From Levilactobacillus suantsaii (GTDB lineage: Bacteria > Bacillota > Bacilli > Lactobacillales > Lactobacillaceae), in assembly GCF_004115745.1 (NCBI RefSeq), contig NZ_QXIL01000008.1:1-64000 (forward strand): a DNA stretch of 64,000 bases, read 5' to 3'. The position numbers were made by a program, and so were the translations under genes. Shown piece after piece: positions 43,322 to 52,204 of this stretch. Every line of letters starts with the position of its first letter. Positions within the stretch are counted from its first letter, which is position 1. The notes under the pieces were generated by a model. The model ran no database searches and was not told the origin of the DNA. It worked only from the letters and a program-made list of their open reading frames with translations.

Positions 43322-44506
43322 ATGATTATTAACAAACATATCATGCGGACGACGAACGAAAAGCAAGTGTTGCAACAGATTGTCAATGCAGGACCCATTT
43401 CGCGGAGTCAGATTTCCCGGAACCTGAGCTTGAACAAGGTGACGGTCTCGGATATCTACAGTGAGTTGCTCCACGAAGGCTTGATCCGTGAGGTTGGTCA
43501 CGGGGTCAGCACCCGTAACGGTGGTCGGAAGCCAGTCATGGCGTTGTTGAATGTCGACTACGGTTACATCATCAGTATCAATATCCTCCGGCAACGCTTC
43601 ACTATGTTGGCGTGCCGGTTAGACGGTAAGTCGGAAGACTACACCAGCGTTTCGACGCGCAACGTGGATTTGACCACGGCGCTCGATATGATTGAAGACG
43701 ATATCCGCAAGATGATGGCGGAACGTGATACCCGGCTGTTGGGGTTGTCCTTTGGCTTAGATGGCATGATCGACAACAATCAAATCTTAGGGGCCACGCT
43801 CGCTGGGTTGAAGAACTTTGATTTAGCCAAGTACTTCGGCGACAAGTTCAACGTGCCGGTGGTCTTGGAAAACTTGGCCAACGAATCGGCCATCTTCGAA
43901 CGGGACTTTTCCGGTGAGGGCGTCTACGAGAACTTGATTTCGGTCACCATTCGGGATCAAGTTAGCGCCGGCATCGTCGCGGCCGGGCATTTGTACCGGG
44001 GTCACGCGGGTGAAGCGGGCGTCATCGGCCGGTGCCCATTAGCCGACCGGTACCAGGAACAGACTCACGAAACGGTCAACCACTATGTTTCTGAGACTAG
44101 CGTGTTGAAGCGTATCATGGCTTACCAGCATCTGGACCACGTGGATGTGAACCGGATTCGGCGGGATTACTTGGGCCATCAGCCCGAATTACTCGCCATT
44201 CTGGATGAGTTCACTTACTACCTGGCCAAGGTCTTGGCAAACCTCTCCGGCAGTTTTGCCCCAGATGCCATCGTCTTGAACGCGCCGATTTTGGAACTCC
44301 TGCCTGAATTGATGGATGGGGTTCGCGGTTACGTTGACCAGATGGCGATTTCCCGCAAGGCCCCGCTCCTCTTGACCAAGAAGGCTAAGGAAGCGTCCTT
44401 GATGGGTGGGTCATCGGCCATCATTCACCGGGTCTTAGGTCTCGATGACTTACAGCTGACCTTCAAGAACGAACGGCAAGTCGTACTCGAGGAATTGGAA
44501 TCTTAA
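43322..44506 (+). CDS. ROK-family transcriptional regulator, XylR-like
   Basis: The 394-residue protein has the N-terminal pattern of XylR/NagC repressors (INKHIMRTTNEKQVLQQIV), a winged helix (ISRSQISRNLSLNKVTVSDI), and a ROK sugar-kinase-like domain. That domain has LGLSFGLDGMID, GHAGEAGVIG, and VLANLSGSFAPDAIVLNAP. The length fits XylR. The usual zinc-motif cysteines are not obvious. No binding site for ribosomes is well placed before ATG 43322; ATG 43343 is an alternative. XylR in lactobacilli represses xylose/isoprimeverose genes; such genes lie 18 kb away at 61.4 kb. Confidence 0.8.
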   Translation: MIINKHIMRTTNEKQVLQQIVNAGPISRSQISRNLSLNKVTVSDIYSELLHEGLIREVGHGVSTRNGGRKPVMALLNVDYGYIISINILRQRFTMLACRLDGKSEDYTSVSTRNVDLTTALDMIEDDIRKMMAERDTRLLGLSFGLDGMIDNNQILGATLAGLKNFDLAKYFGDKFNVPVVLENLANESAIFERDFSGEGVYENLISVTIRDQVSAGIVAAGHLYRGHAGEAGVIGRCPLADRYQEQTHETVNHYVSETSVLKRIMAYQHLDHVDVNRIRRDYLGHQPELLAILDEFTYYLAKVLANLSGSFAPDAIVLNAPILELLPELMDGVRGYVDQMAISRKAPLLLTKKAKEASLMGGSSAIIHRVLGLDDLQLTFKNERQVVLEELES

Positions 44507-44540
44507 GGCCCCTGACCATTTAAAATATAACGATAATGTG

Positions 44541-44596
44541 AGCAGTTTGATGAGGTCCCGCCGATGATGGCGGGGCGTTGTCAAACTGCTTTTTTA
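44541..44596 (+). terminator. Terminator of ROK gene
   Basis: AGCAGTTTGA pairs perfectly with TCAAACTGCT around an inner hairpin, followed by TTTTT. Confidence 0.85.
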
Positions 44597-44675
44597 GGTG
44601 TTGGTGTGGGAAATTCCTTCGGCAATCGCGACGGGTAGGGTATAATTAAGCTGATTAAGAGTGGGGGAATGCGAT

Positions 44676-45812
44676 TTGAATTTATGGGAACGGTTTGTCG
44701 CGAACATCCGGCTCCGCCGTTTCGTGGTGCTGGCAGCCATTATCCTCATCTTATGGCTGGTTCGCAGTGAAATGAACACGATTCTCTTGACGTTTATCTT
44801 TACCTTTCTGGTCCTCCAGTTAGTGAAATTTGTGCACCGTCACGTGCACTTGCCCTCCCAGCTGATCGTCATCGTGACCTACGTGGTCATCTTAGGCGGG
44901 CTGTATTGGGCGATTACGACCTATTTACCACAACTCGTGACCTCGTCGATGCGGGGCATCGAACAGCTCTATAAGTTCTACCAAAATCCCGACAACGACA
45001 CCAACGAAGTGGCGCGATGGGTGATCAATTACCTGAGCACTTCGGACATTGTCAATCAGTTGCAAAACGGTGCCAAGTTGGTCTTGAACTACGTGTCGAC
45101 CATCGGCTCCTTTGGCTTTACCGTCTTTATGTCGATGATTCTGAGTTTCTTCTTCACCATCGAAGACAAGCAGATGGCGGCCTTTTCCCAACGGTTCTTG
45201 ACCAGCACTTATGGTTGGATCTTCCAAGACATCAAGTTTTTCGCCGAAAAGTTCATCAATACCTTCGGCGTGGTCTTAGAAGCCCAGTTCTTTATCGCGC
45301 TGTGCAACACCCTGATTACCACCGTTATCTTGGCCATCATGCAGATGCCACAGTTGCCGACGTTAGCCATTATGATCTTCGTGTTGAGCCTGATTCCGGT
45401 CGCCGGGGTCATCGTGTCGGTCTTTCCATTGGCCATTTTGGGTTACTCGGTGGGCGGCTATCGCTACATCATTTACATCTTAGTGATGATCGTGGTGGTC
45501 CACGCCCTTGAAGCCTACGTGTTGAACCCGAAGTTCATGTCCAGCCGGACAGAGCTCCCTATCTTTTACACCTTCGTGGTGTTACTGGCGGGAGAACAGC
45601 TCTTCGGCGTCTGGGGCTTGATCGTCGGGGTGCCCATCTTTACCTTCTTCTTAGATATCTTAGGTGTGCGGCCGGTCCACGGCCTACACCCGGGTGTCGA
45701 CGTGGAGAAATTGCGGCAATATCGGCAAACGCACGGGCGACACCATCACCATCCGGAAGATACTGATTGTGATGATACCGATAACAACGTAGAGAAACAC
45801 GACCAACCGTAA
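44676..45812 (+). CDS. AI-2E family transporter (PF01594 type)
   Basis: TTG 44676 is 9 bases from GGGGG and is preferred over GTG 44661. The 378-residue protein has about eight membrane segments in the PerM/AI-2E arrangement and the closing motif LPIFYTFVVLLAGEQLFGVW, then GVPIFTFFLDIL. The tail is His/Asp-rich (residues GRHHHHPEDTDCDDTD). The family includes antiporters and exporters; true autoinducer-2 export is rarely shown. A TATAAT lies at 44641-44646. Confidence 0.88.
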   Translation: MNLWERFVANIRLRRFVVLAAIILILWLVRSEMNTILLTFIFTFLVLQLVKFVHRHVHLPSQLIVIVTYVVILGGLYWAITTYLPQLVTSSMRGIEQLYKFYQNPDNDTNEVARWVINYLSTSDIVNQLQNGAKLVLNYVSTIGSFGFTVFMSMILSFFFTIEDKQMAAFSQRFLTSTYGWIFQDIKFFAEKFINTFGVVLEAQFFIALCNTLITTVILAIMQMPQLPTLAIMIFVLSLIPVAGVIVSVFPLAILGYSVGGYRYIIYILVMIVVVHALEAYVLNPKFMSSRTELPIFYTFVVLLAGEQLFGVWGLIVGVPIFTFFLDILGVRPVHGLHPGVDVEKLRQYRQTHGRHHHHPEDTDCDDTDNNVEKHDQP

Positions 45813-45844
45813 CAGTCGGTTGGCAACCAGAAGTGAATTTTATG

Positions 45845-45884
45845 GAGGAAAGCAGGTCATCGCCGACTTGGTTTCCTCTTTTTG
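45845..45884 (+). terminator. Terminator
   Basis: GAGGAAA-CAGGTC pairs with GACTTG-TTTCCTC, followed by TTTTT. Confidence 0.85.
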
Positions 45885-45980
45885 GGTTTTACTGGTGAAG
45901 GTGAGACTAAGGGAGGACCAGGCTTATAGTAGTGTCAGGGGACCTTTTGTGCTACATTGAAAAATAGGAAGTGATATGAA

Positions 45981-46772
45981 ATGAGTATTCGGCAACACTT
46001 ATTGCGCGGGGCAATCAGATTGGCCGATGCCAGTGATCGGTTGCAACGCAAGTCGATGGTCAGTCGTTTGATCGGTGGTAATTTACCACGCTACGCCCCA
46101 AGTCGCCAACCGCTACACCCGAGGTCACCGCTGGCAGGCAAGCGCATCGCCTTTTTGGGGTCGTCCATTACGGCCGGGGCGGGGTCGCTACAGGATTCAT
46201 TCGTGGATTATTTAGTGGCTCAAGACGGCGTGATTGCTATCAAAGAAGCCGTCAGTGGAACCACCTTGGCCGGGGATGAAGCCGACAGTTACTTGCCCCG
46301 GATGCGGCACAACATTCCGGTCACAGCGCTACTGGACGCGTTCGTTTGTCAGTTGTCGACCAACGACGGGCGCCATCACAAAGCCTTGGGCCACGTCACG
46401 CCGCCGCAACAACGGCACGGTTTTGACACGACCACCACGCTAGGGGCCATTGAAACGGTGGCGGCTTACGTGCACCAGTACTGGGCGGTTCCGCTGATTT
46501 TTTACACCTGTGTGCGGCATCCGGATCCAGACTATGCCCAATTAGTCCATAAATTGTGGGCATTGCAGCAGAAATGGCACTTCACGATTCTGGATCTCTG
46601 GCAAAATCCCATCGTCAAGGCCGAAAACCAGGCGCAACCACTCGCTATGGTCGATGATGCCCACCCGACACGGCTGGGTTACCGCAACATTTGGACGCCA
46701 CTCTTTCGCCAGCAACTGATTGAGACGCTTCAACTGGATCCGCCTGCAGTTGCTAAAAAACAGCATGCTTAA
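45981..46772 (+). CDS. SGNH/GDSL-type hydrolase
   Basis: The 263-residue cytoplasmic protein has block I FLGSSITAGAGS (Ser nucleophile near residue 60), a Gly in block II, QLSTNDGRHH as block III, and DAHPTRLGYRN with the catalytic Asp-His as block V. SGNH enzymes cleave esters of lipids or acetylated carbohydrates. No signal peptide. Own terminator. The substrate is unknown. Confidence 0.82.
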   Translation: MSIRQHLLRGAIRLADASDRLQRKSMVSRLIGGNLPRYAPSRQPLHPRSPLAGKRIAFLGSSITAGAGSLQDSFVDYLVAQDGVIAIKEAVSGTTLAGDEADSYLPRMRHNIPVTALLDAFVCQLSTNDGRHHKALGHVTPPQQRHGFDTTTTLGAIETVAAYVHQYWAVPLIFYTCVRHPDPDYAQLVHKLWALQQKWHFTILDLWQNPIVKAENQAQPLAMVDDAHPTRLGYRNIWTPLFRQQLIETLQLDPPAVAKKQHA

Positions 46773-46786
46773 GCAACGTATTTTAT

Positions 46787-46826
46787 GAGGCAATCAGGTT
46801 ATTGACGACTTGGGCGCCTCTTTTTT
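46787..46826 (+). terminator. Terminator
   Basis: GAGGC pairs with GCCTC around an inner CAGGT/ACTTG match, followed by TTTTTT. Confidence 0.75.
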
Positions 46827-46997
46827 GATGATGAAACCAGTAGCCAAGCACCGCGTTTGCCCCCGAAGCATTGCGACCCCGGTTAGATTTGCGGTGTAAT
46901 AACCAGACCACCGCGTAAATCACCGAATATTGCTGAAATTTACGGGGAGATGGTGTAGAATAGCAAAGGTAAACTATGAAAGAAAGAGGTCTAAATA

Positions 46998-47690
46998 ATG
47001 GCAAAATTAGTACTGATTCGCCACGGCCAAAGTGAATGGAACCTTTCAAACCAATTCACCGGCTGGGTTGACGTTGACTTGAGTGAAAAGGGTGTTGAAG
47101 AAGCAAAGGCAGCTGGCCAAAAGGTCAAGGAAGCCGGCTTACAATTCGATTACGCTTACACTTCAGTTTTAAAGCGGGCCATCAAGACGTTACACTACGT
47201 TTTGGAAGAATCCGACCAACTTTGGATTCCAGAAGCTAAGACGTGGCGCTTGAACGAACGGCACTATGGCGCATTACAAGGCTTAAACAAGAAGGAAACC
47301 GCGGAAAAGTATGGGGACGACCAAGTTCACATCTGGCGGCGTTCTTACGACGTTTTGCCACCCCTGTTGGACGCTAACGATGAAGGTTCTGCGGTTAACG
47401 ATCGGCGTTACGCTGATCTGGACCCGAACATCATCCCTGGTGGGGAAAACTTGAAGGTTACCTTGGAACGGGTTATGCCTTTCTGGGAAGACCAAATCGC
47501 TCCGAAGTTACTTGACGGCAAGAACGTGGTGATTGCAGCGCACGGTAACTCATTACGGGCATTAAGCAAGTACATCGAACGGATTTCTGATGACGACATC
47601 ATGAACCTCGAAATGGCAACTGGTGAACCAGTGGTCTACGACTTCGATGACAAGTTAAACATGACGAACAAGACGAAGTTGGGCAAGTAG
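46998..47690 (+). CDS. gpmA: 2,3-bisphosphoglycerate-dependent phosphoglycerate mutase
   Basis: The 230-residue protein starts at ATG 46998 behind AGAGG. It has [12 protein letters not shown] with catalytic His9, [26 protein letters not shown], and AHGNSLRAL. This is the full GpmA signature. It interconverts 3- and 2-phosphoglycerate. Codon use is that of a highly expressed gene. A TAGAAT -10 lies at 46956-46961. Confidence 0.96.
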   Translation: MAKLVLIRHGQSEWNLSNQFTGWVDVDLSEKGVEEAKAAGQKVKEAGLQFDYAYTSVLKRAIKTLHYVLEESDQLWIPEAKTWRLNERHYGALQGLNKKETAEKYGDDQVHIWRRSYDVLPPLLDANDEGSAVNDRRYADLDPNIIPGGENLKVTLERVMPFWEDQIAPKLLDGKNVVIAAHGNSLRALSKYIERISDDDIMNLEMATGEPVVYDFDDKLNMTNKTKLGK

Positions 47691-47700
47691 TCCCAACTCG

Positions 47701-47739
47701 TAAAGCCGATCCGGCAATTGCAGGGTCGGCTTTTTCGTG
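47701..47739 (+). terminator. Terminator of gpmA
   Basis: AAAGCCGA-CC pairs with GG-TCGGCTTT, followed by T. Confidence 0.85.
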
Positions 47740-47801
47740 GGGAAAAGCGTATCGTGCGCTACGGCAGGTGCACACTATAAGAGAAGAAAAGAGATTGAGA
47801 A

Positions 47802-48050
47802 TTGACTAAACCAGTAACGCAAGTTGAAATGATGAAGATTATCGCCCTGTTTCGCAAAGAGGGCTACAAAGGCGAATACGAGGAGTTTCAACGGGTCAGC
47901 GGCACCGACCGCGAGTTCTTCGTGGTCATGGGCAACGACCAGGGCTTGAAGGCCTTGTTCCGGGCCAGCTTGATGCTGGACGCCGTCGAGTTCCAGTACG
48001 TACTGGACGATAAGCACGTGTTCGTGCAAGGGGATGCGGACGCGAGCTAA
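47802..48050 (+). CDS. Hypothetical small protein
   Basis: TTG 47802, with only a weak purine-rich binding site, begins an 82-residue soluble protein: an N-terminal helix (VEMMKIIALFRKEGYKGEY) and a possible small alpha/beta fold. No family recognised. It has a strong terminator. Confidence 0.6.
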   Translation: MTKPVTQVEMMKIIALFRKEGYKGEYEEFQRVSGTDREFFVVMGNDQGLKALFRASLMLDAVEFQYVLDDKHVFVQGDADAS

Positions 48051-48087
48051 AAAGCCTGCTCAACTGGTGTTGGTGAAGCGGCTTAGG

Positions 48088-48124
48088 GGAACCCAATTCG
48101 TTTGCGAATTGGGTTCTTTTTTTT
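48088..48124 (+). terminator. Terminator
   Basis: AACCCAATTCG pairs perfectly with CGAATTGGGTT, followed by T8. Confidence 0.9.
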
Positions 48125-48182
48125 ATGGAGATTGCCCCTAGAAGGGAGACTCGAGTGATTGCCTGCCGCTAATATGATAAAA

Positions 48183-48214
48183 AAGGCATGCCCCCGAAGT
48201 TCGGAAGCATGCCA
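48183..48214 (-). terminator. Terminator on minus strand
   Basis: GGCATGC pairs with GCATGCC and, read on the minus strand, runs into TTTTTT. It serves the decayed gene upstream on that strand. Confidence 0.75.
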
Positions 48215-48328
48215 GAAACAACAGCACTATTCAATTAAATCCAGTTAAACCAATCTCAGCACCCCATTACGGCTTCATCAGAGCCGCCATAGCAACGCGT
48301 TAAACTATGGTCGAGGCTCTAATTACAA

Positions 48329-48436
48329 TCACATCTTGAAGGGTAAGATCTTCGTAAAAAATACAATAGCCTGATTAATATCGGGAACGACAAAACCGGT
48401 GTGGTCAAGGGTCCCTTGAAAAATTGATGATGGCAT
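48329..48436 (-). pseudogene. Remnant of a VOC/glyoxalase-family gene
   Basis: On the minus strand, ATG 48436 opens 35 codons: MPSSIFQGTLD, then HTGFVVPDINQAIVFFTKIL, ending at a stop. H-T-G-F-V-V-P-D-(I/L)-x-x-A-I-x-F-F is the opening beta-alpha unit, with the first metal-ligand His, of vicinal-oxygen-chelate proteins (about 120-150 residues when complete). Beyond the stop, the 110 bp up to the terminator are out of frame and degenerate. I read this as a truncated gene. Confidence 0.65.
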
Positions 48437-48489
48437 ACCCCTTTAGATTACCGTAAGTGCGCTTAAGTGGGTGACCGGATTAGTGGCTG

Positions 48490-48759
48490 TTACGATCTTG
48501 CCGAATTGGTAAGATGACGGTAGCCAAAGTAGAACTGAACTAATGCCAGGATGACGTTCACCCAAATTAAGACTTGGAACCAAGTGCTTAATCCACTAAC
48601 CGGAGTAGCACCGTAGAATGCCCAGAAGCCCCAAATAACGGCAACAACATTAATCCAAGCAAACGTTTTTTGCTTGCTTTGTTGGTCGAGAACGAACCAC
48701 ATCCAGATGACATTAATAATGAACCAAATTGCTAAAATCCAAAAACTCCAAGCAAACAT
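48490..48759 (-). CDS. Small membrane protein divergent from a TetR gene
   Basis: ATG 48759 has AGAGG 8 bases upstream; ATG 48765 is too close to it. The 89-residue product has three strongly hydrophobic, Trp/Phe-rich segments (MFAWSFWILAIWFIINVIWM, then a WINVVAVIWGFWAF segment, then WFQVLIWVNVILALVQFYF). No family recognised. Divergent placement and a shared inverted repeat suggest control by the TetR regulator at 48986. Confidence 0.65.
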   Translation of the reverse strand: MFAWSFWILAIWFIINVIWMWFVLDQQSKQKTFAWINVVAVIWGFWAFYGATPVSGLSTWFQVLIWVNVILALVQFYFGYRHLTNSARS

Positions 48760-48877
48760 TATCATGACCTCTATTCTCTCTATAAATTTGAAAGGAATTA
48801 TGCCGGCTTTCCTAACCTCTAAAGCATACCCTGTTTCGTTTATAAATCCCACCATCAAAATAAGTTTAATTGTCAGA

Positions 48878-48909
48878 TTTCGAACAAAAGCCTTGCTGAC
48901 TGTTCGAAA
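48878..48909. promoter_or_regulatory. Inverted repeat operator between divergent genes
   Basis: TTTCGAACA (48878-48886) and TGTTCGAAA (48901-48909) are perfect 9-bp arms separated by 14 bp. Likely the TetR-family operator. Confidence 0.6.
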
Positions 48910-48985
48910 GGCAACAATTAAGCTGCAATTAATTTGTGGTATGCTAGACCTATCTTAAATTGAGGAGTTCGTTAACGTATTCATT

Positions 48986-49567
48986 ATGACAAAAGACGTG
49001 CGAAAAATAAAAACTGAACGTGATATTCAAACCGCTTTTTTAGAGTTGCTCACGACACGACCGTTTACTAAGGTTACCGTGAGTGATATTTGTCAAAAGT
49101 CACTCACCAGTCGTTCAACCTTTTACAGTCACTACCTTGATAAGTATGACTTATTGGACCGAATTGTGACTTACTATCAGACAATGTTGGTCCAGCAATT
49201 AGATCAGAATTTTAACCAGATGGTTGCCGGTGATTTAGAGTCTTTGATTCATAAGGTCATCATCGCAATGGCACCGCATCGCCGGGCGATTCAGATTCTT
49301 TTTACGGTTCATGAACCTCACGTTGATTTAAAGGAAAGCTTTCGCCAGCTACTACATACCGAATGGCGCCACTATATTCAAAAACAAGGTCCCATTCATG
49401 AGGTCCCAGTTGAGCTAATTGCCGATATGGGGACCAGTATGCATATGACGTTAATCGAATGGGTCATCACTCATGGCACCGATTCGCTACCAGCCGTGAT
49501 TGAATCGATTAGTATCATTCGTAAAGCAATCTTATTACAAATCGACGAGTCGCAACCGTCCCCATAA
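48986..49567 (+). CDS. TetR-family transcriptional regulator
   Basis: The 193-residue protein has an N-terminal TetR helix-turn-helix (ERDIQTAFLELLTTRPFTKV, then VSDICQKSLTSRSTFYSHY) and a ligand-type helical C-terminus (TetR_C_7-like). GGAG lies rather far (about 18 bases) before ATG 48986. It is divergent from the membrane protein gene at 48490-48759. Confidence 0.88.
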   Translation: MTKDVRKIKTERDIQTAFLELLTTRPFTKVTVSDICQKSLTSRSTFYSHYLDKYDLLDRIVTYYQTMLVQQLDQNFNQMVAGDLESLIHKVIIAMAPHRRAIQILFTVHEPHVDLKESFRQLLHTEWRHYIQKQGPIHEVPVELIADMGTSMHMTLIEWVITHGTDSLPAVIESISIIRKAILLQIDESQPSP

Positions 49568-49848
49568 GGCGACTCACGCCACCTAGTTTTGATCAGCTGG
49601 CTATGGTTAAGTGGCAGGGACCAGCGTGAAGGCCCGTTATAATCAGGTCACTGATTTCGCTGAGTGAATTGGTCGGGGCGTTGCCGAGAAAAAGACTATT
49701 TCGCTAAAAACGGCGTCGCCACTTGTTACTGCCTGACTACGTGTTAATCGTTCGGATGAGCGATGAATATGAAGCGGATTGGTGGTGAAATGTAGCGTAA
49801 AATTAGCAGTTGAAGGGGTATCTTATAATTTTTGAAATAAAAACAACC
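49568..49848. other. Intergenic region without recognised feature
   Basis: About 280 bp between the TetR gene and the shared terminator. A TATAAT near 49640 has no gene to serve. Nothing else is seen. Confidence 0.3.
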
Positions 49849-49893
49849 CGCTAAGATGACTGATTGAAGCCAATCTTACCGGGTTATTTTTTA
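49849..49893. terminator. Bidirectional terminator
   Basis: AACCCG-TAAGAT pairs with ATCTTA-CGGGTT; T-rich on both strands. Mainly serves the minus-strand LysR gene. Confidence 0.75.
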
Positions 49894-49919
49894 TGTCAGG
49901 GGTGCGCATCCAATTGTGC

Positions 49920-50768
49920 CTATCGCTCCTGCAACTGTTCAACTAGTGGCATCACCCGCTGCCGGTTACGGCTGAGAAAGCAGGCGTAGAATCGTTGGTG
50001 GGCGACTTTGTCGGTTAACGGTTTGAGCAAGCGGTCGTTAGGCAAGTGCTGGCCCCACTCATCGTTAAGATTAGTGAGGTTGGTGGTGAAGAAGGGGAGA
50101 CGAGAATAATTTAAAATCTCACTGTATTCTTGGGATTGATCCTGATAAATCAGCTTGGCCGCCGGAATCTGGTCGTGATAAATCGTTTGCCAAAAGCCGA
50201 TATTCTGCGGACTCAACAACGTTTGCCCCCTTAAGTCCTGAAAGGTCAACGTTGGCTGGTTCGCGAGCGGACTATCAGCGGGCAAATTGACCGCCATCTT
50301 TTCGGTCCCCAGGTACACGGATGTAATATCGAAGGCCTTCAAAGGATGATTGATCAACACGCATGTCACCTGTTCGTCGGTGAGGCTTTCGGCGACGTTT
50401 GCAACCAAAAAGTCGGCTTGAATCTGGACGTTAGTCGGGGCCAAGGACCGCAGGACAATCAACGGCCCGGGGGCGTTGGCCGCCACAGTTAGAGTGGCTT
50501 GATTTTGGCTGAAACGTTGGACGCGGGTGACGAAGTTGGCGTTGTTGTTCAGCACCTTTTTAGCTTCGCGCGCGGCGTATTTACCGGTCTCGGAGAGGTA
50601 GAGCTTATTCGGCTGACGAATAAAAAGCGCGACGCCTAAATCGGTTTCCAGTTTTTGCATGGAATGAGAAATTGCCGGCTGGGTGAGCCCTAATTTTTGG
50701 GCCGTCTTGGCCAAGGTCCCCACTTGGGCGTAAGTCGCCAGAACCGCCAGCAAATGGTAATCAATCAT
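49920..50768 (-). CDS. LysR-family transcriptional regulator
   Basis: ATG 50768 has AGGAGG 8 bases upstream and is preferred over GTG 50777. The 282-residue protein has the N-terminal LysR helix-turn-helix (AKTAQKLGLTQPAISHSMQK) and a periplasmic-binding-like effector domain. It is divergent from two flavodoxin-fold reductase genes, its probable targets. Confidence 0.92.
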   Translation of the reverse strand: MIDYHLLAVLATYAQVGTLAKTAQKLGLTQPAISHSMQKLETDLGVALFIRQPNKLYLSETGKYAAREAKKVLNNNANFVTRVQRFSQNQATLTVAANAPGPLIVLRSLAPTNVQIQADFLVANVAESLTDEQVTCVLINHPLKAFDITSVYLGTEKMAVNLPADSPLANQPTLTFQDLRGQTLLSPQNIGFWQTIYHDQIPAAKLIYQDQSQEYSEILNYSRLPFFTTNLTNLNDEWGQHLPNDRLLKPLTDKVAHQRFYACFLSRNRQRVMPLVEQLQER

Positions 50769-50821
50769 GGCTGACACCTCCTACCTTAAATTGAATTTAT
50801 ACTAGCATGCCTAAACGTCAA

Positions 50822-50850
50822 TTTTCAAGCAAGACGAGAGCGCCTATAAT
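50822..50850 (+). promoter_or_regulatory. Promoter of the flavoprotein pair
   Basis: TTTTCA (50822-50827), 17 bp, TATAAT (50845-50850), in the LysR intergenic region. Confidence 0.65.
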
Positions 50851-50880
50851 ATAAAATGTTAAGAAAGGAAGGCGTGCAAG

Positions 50881-51414
50881 ATGAAAATTGTTATGTTAAC
50901 GGGGAGTCCCCACAATCCCGGGACTTCTAAGCAGTTGGCTGACGCCTTTGAAGCGGGCGCTAAGGAAGCTGGTCATTCAGTTTACCGGTATGATGCGGGT
51001 CTGCAAGGGACGGACCAACCGCACTTCTTACAACTTGAAAAGGCGTCGGGGATGGAAGTCGGGATTCCGGATAATGATCCGGTGGAAAACGACGTCCTGC
51101 CGCACCTATTGAAGGCCGATGTGGTGGTGTTGGTTTCGTCACTGTACTACTTCGGGATTAACGCTCAGCTCAAAGCGGTGATTGACCGCTTTTGCGATTA
51201 TAATCATGAGTTGAAGGGAAAAAAGTCCGTCGTTTTAGTGACTGGCTACGGTAGTCAAGACGACCTCGGGGCCATCAAGCTCCAACTGCAAAAGCTTCAA
51301 AAATACATGCGCTGGCCAAGTCTTGGCGACATTTATGCCGACGATTCGTGGAACCAACGCAAACTGGCCGTGTATGTGCAACAAGCCCACGACCTGGGTC
51401 AGTCCATCAAATAA
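50881..51414 (+). CDS. NAD(P)H-dependent FMN reductase
   Basis: The 177-residue protein has a flavodoxin-like fold: KIVMLTGSPHNPGTSKQLAD at the N-terminus (FMN phosphate loop) and SSLYYFGINAQLKAVIDRF in the middle. Family members reduce quinones, azo compounds or other small molecules. It starts behind AAGGAAGG and is followed by a flavodoxin gene 33 bp later, both probably under the divergent LysR regulator. Confidence 0.85.
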   Translation: MKIVMLTGSPHNPGTSKQLADAFEAGAKEAGHSVYRYDAGLQGTDQPHFLQLEKASGMEVGIPDNDPVENDVLPHLLKADVVVLVSSLYYFGINAQLKAVIDRFCDYNHELKGKKSVVLVTGYGSQDDLGAIKLQLQKLQKYMRWPSLGDIYADDSWNQRKLAVYVQQAHDLGQSIK

Positions 51415-51447
51415 CCCAATTAACAGCATTGAAGAGAGGAGCCCATT

Positions 51448-51933
51448 ATGGCGAACACACTAGTCCTTTACTTTTCAGCAACGCAGACGACGAAACGCAT
51501 CGCCGAACAGATTGCGCAACAATTAGGCGCTGATCTGCACGAGTTACACGCGCAACAACCCTACACGACAGCTGATTTGAATTGGCATGATCCAGACTCC
51601 CGGACATCGAAGGAACAACACGAACACGCTAGCCGGGTCGCCATTCAAGACGATCTACCAGACCTCGCGGGTTACCAGAACATTTTGCTGGGTCATCCCA
51701 TCTGGTGGGGGATTCCACCGCGTTTGATTACGGACACCATCGATCACTTAGACTTAAATGGTAAGCAATTCGCCGGTTTTGCGACGTCGGGTGGGACCGG
51801 TTATGGCCGGTCACAACGTAATATCGAGCGGACCATCGCGGATAACCACTACACCGCCACGGTCCATCCAGGCGCGGTCCTGATGAACGATCGGCAAATC
51901 AAGCAGTGGCTGAAAGAATTAGATTTGGCCTAA
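51448..51933 (+). CDS. Flavodoxin family protein
   Basis: The 161-residue protein starts behind GAGAGGAG. It has LVLYFSATQTTKRIAEQIAQ (FMN phosphate loop), NILLGHPIWWGIPPRLITDT, and FATSGGTGYGRS. These are features of the single-domain flavodoxin-like group (Flavodoxin_4). Likely a redox partner of the adjacent reductase. Confidence 0.85.
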   Translation: MANTLVLYFSATQTTKRIAEQIAQQLGADLHELHAQQPYTTADLNWHDPDSRTSKEQHEHASRVAIQDDLPDLAGYQNILLGHPIWWGIPPRLITDTIDHLDLNGKQFAGFATSGGTGYGRSQRNIERTIADNHYTATVHPGAVLMNDRQIKQWLKELDLA

Positions 51934-51972
51934 CCAAATAGAGTCAGTAGAATTGAAACGCATCATCTGACG

Positions 51973-52012
51973 GTCTCGTCTCAGGTCACTGGGACGGGGC
52001 CGTTTTTTGGCG
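51973..52012 (+). terminator. Terminator of the flavoprotein pair
   Basis: ACGG-C-CGTC pairs with GACG-G-CCGT, followed by TTTTTT. Confidence 0.8.
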
Positions 52013-52040
52013 TGTTGGCAAGCTGAGTGCTATGGAACGT

Positions 52041-52105
52041 TACTTTTCGCCACCAAAAGTCTCAGAGCGGGTTACTTTTAAACACCAATTATACTTTTGC
52101 CACCA
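52041..52105 (+). promoter_or_regulatory. Three direct repeats upstream of GH27 promoter
   Basis: TACTTTTCGCCACCA (52041), TACTTTTAAACACCA (52073) and TACTTTTGCCACCA (52092) share TACTTTT-N(2-3)-CACCA. The last copy abuts the -35 at 52106. This is the usual layout of activator binding sites. Confidence 0.7.
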
Positions 52106-52133
52106 TTGTAATCGCTTTCTTAGATGCTAAGAT
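52106..52133 (+). promoter_or_regulatory. GH27 promoter overlapped by cre
   Basis: TTGTAA (52106-52111), 16 bp, TAAGAT (52128-52133). TGTAATCGCTTTCT (52107-52120) fits the cre consensus except for the last base. Confidence 0.65.
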
Positions 52134-52204
52134 AATAAGTAGGCATGAGAAACTGCGAGCAATGAGTGGGAACTGATTGGAAGACCACGAAAGGAGCAGT
52201 CAGC

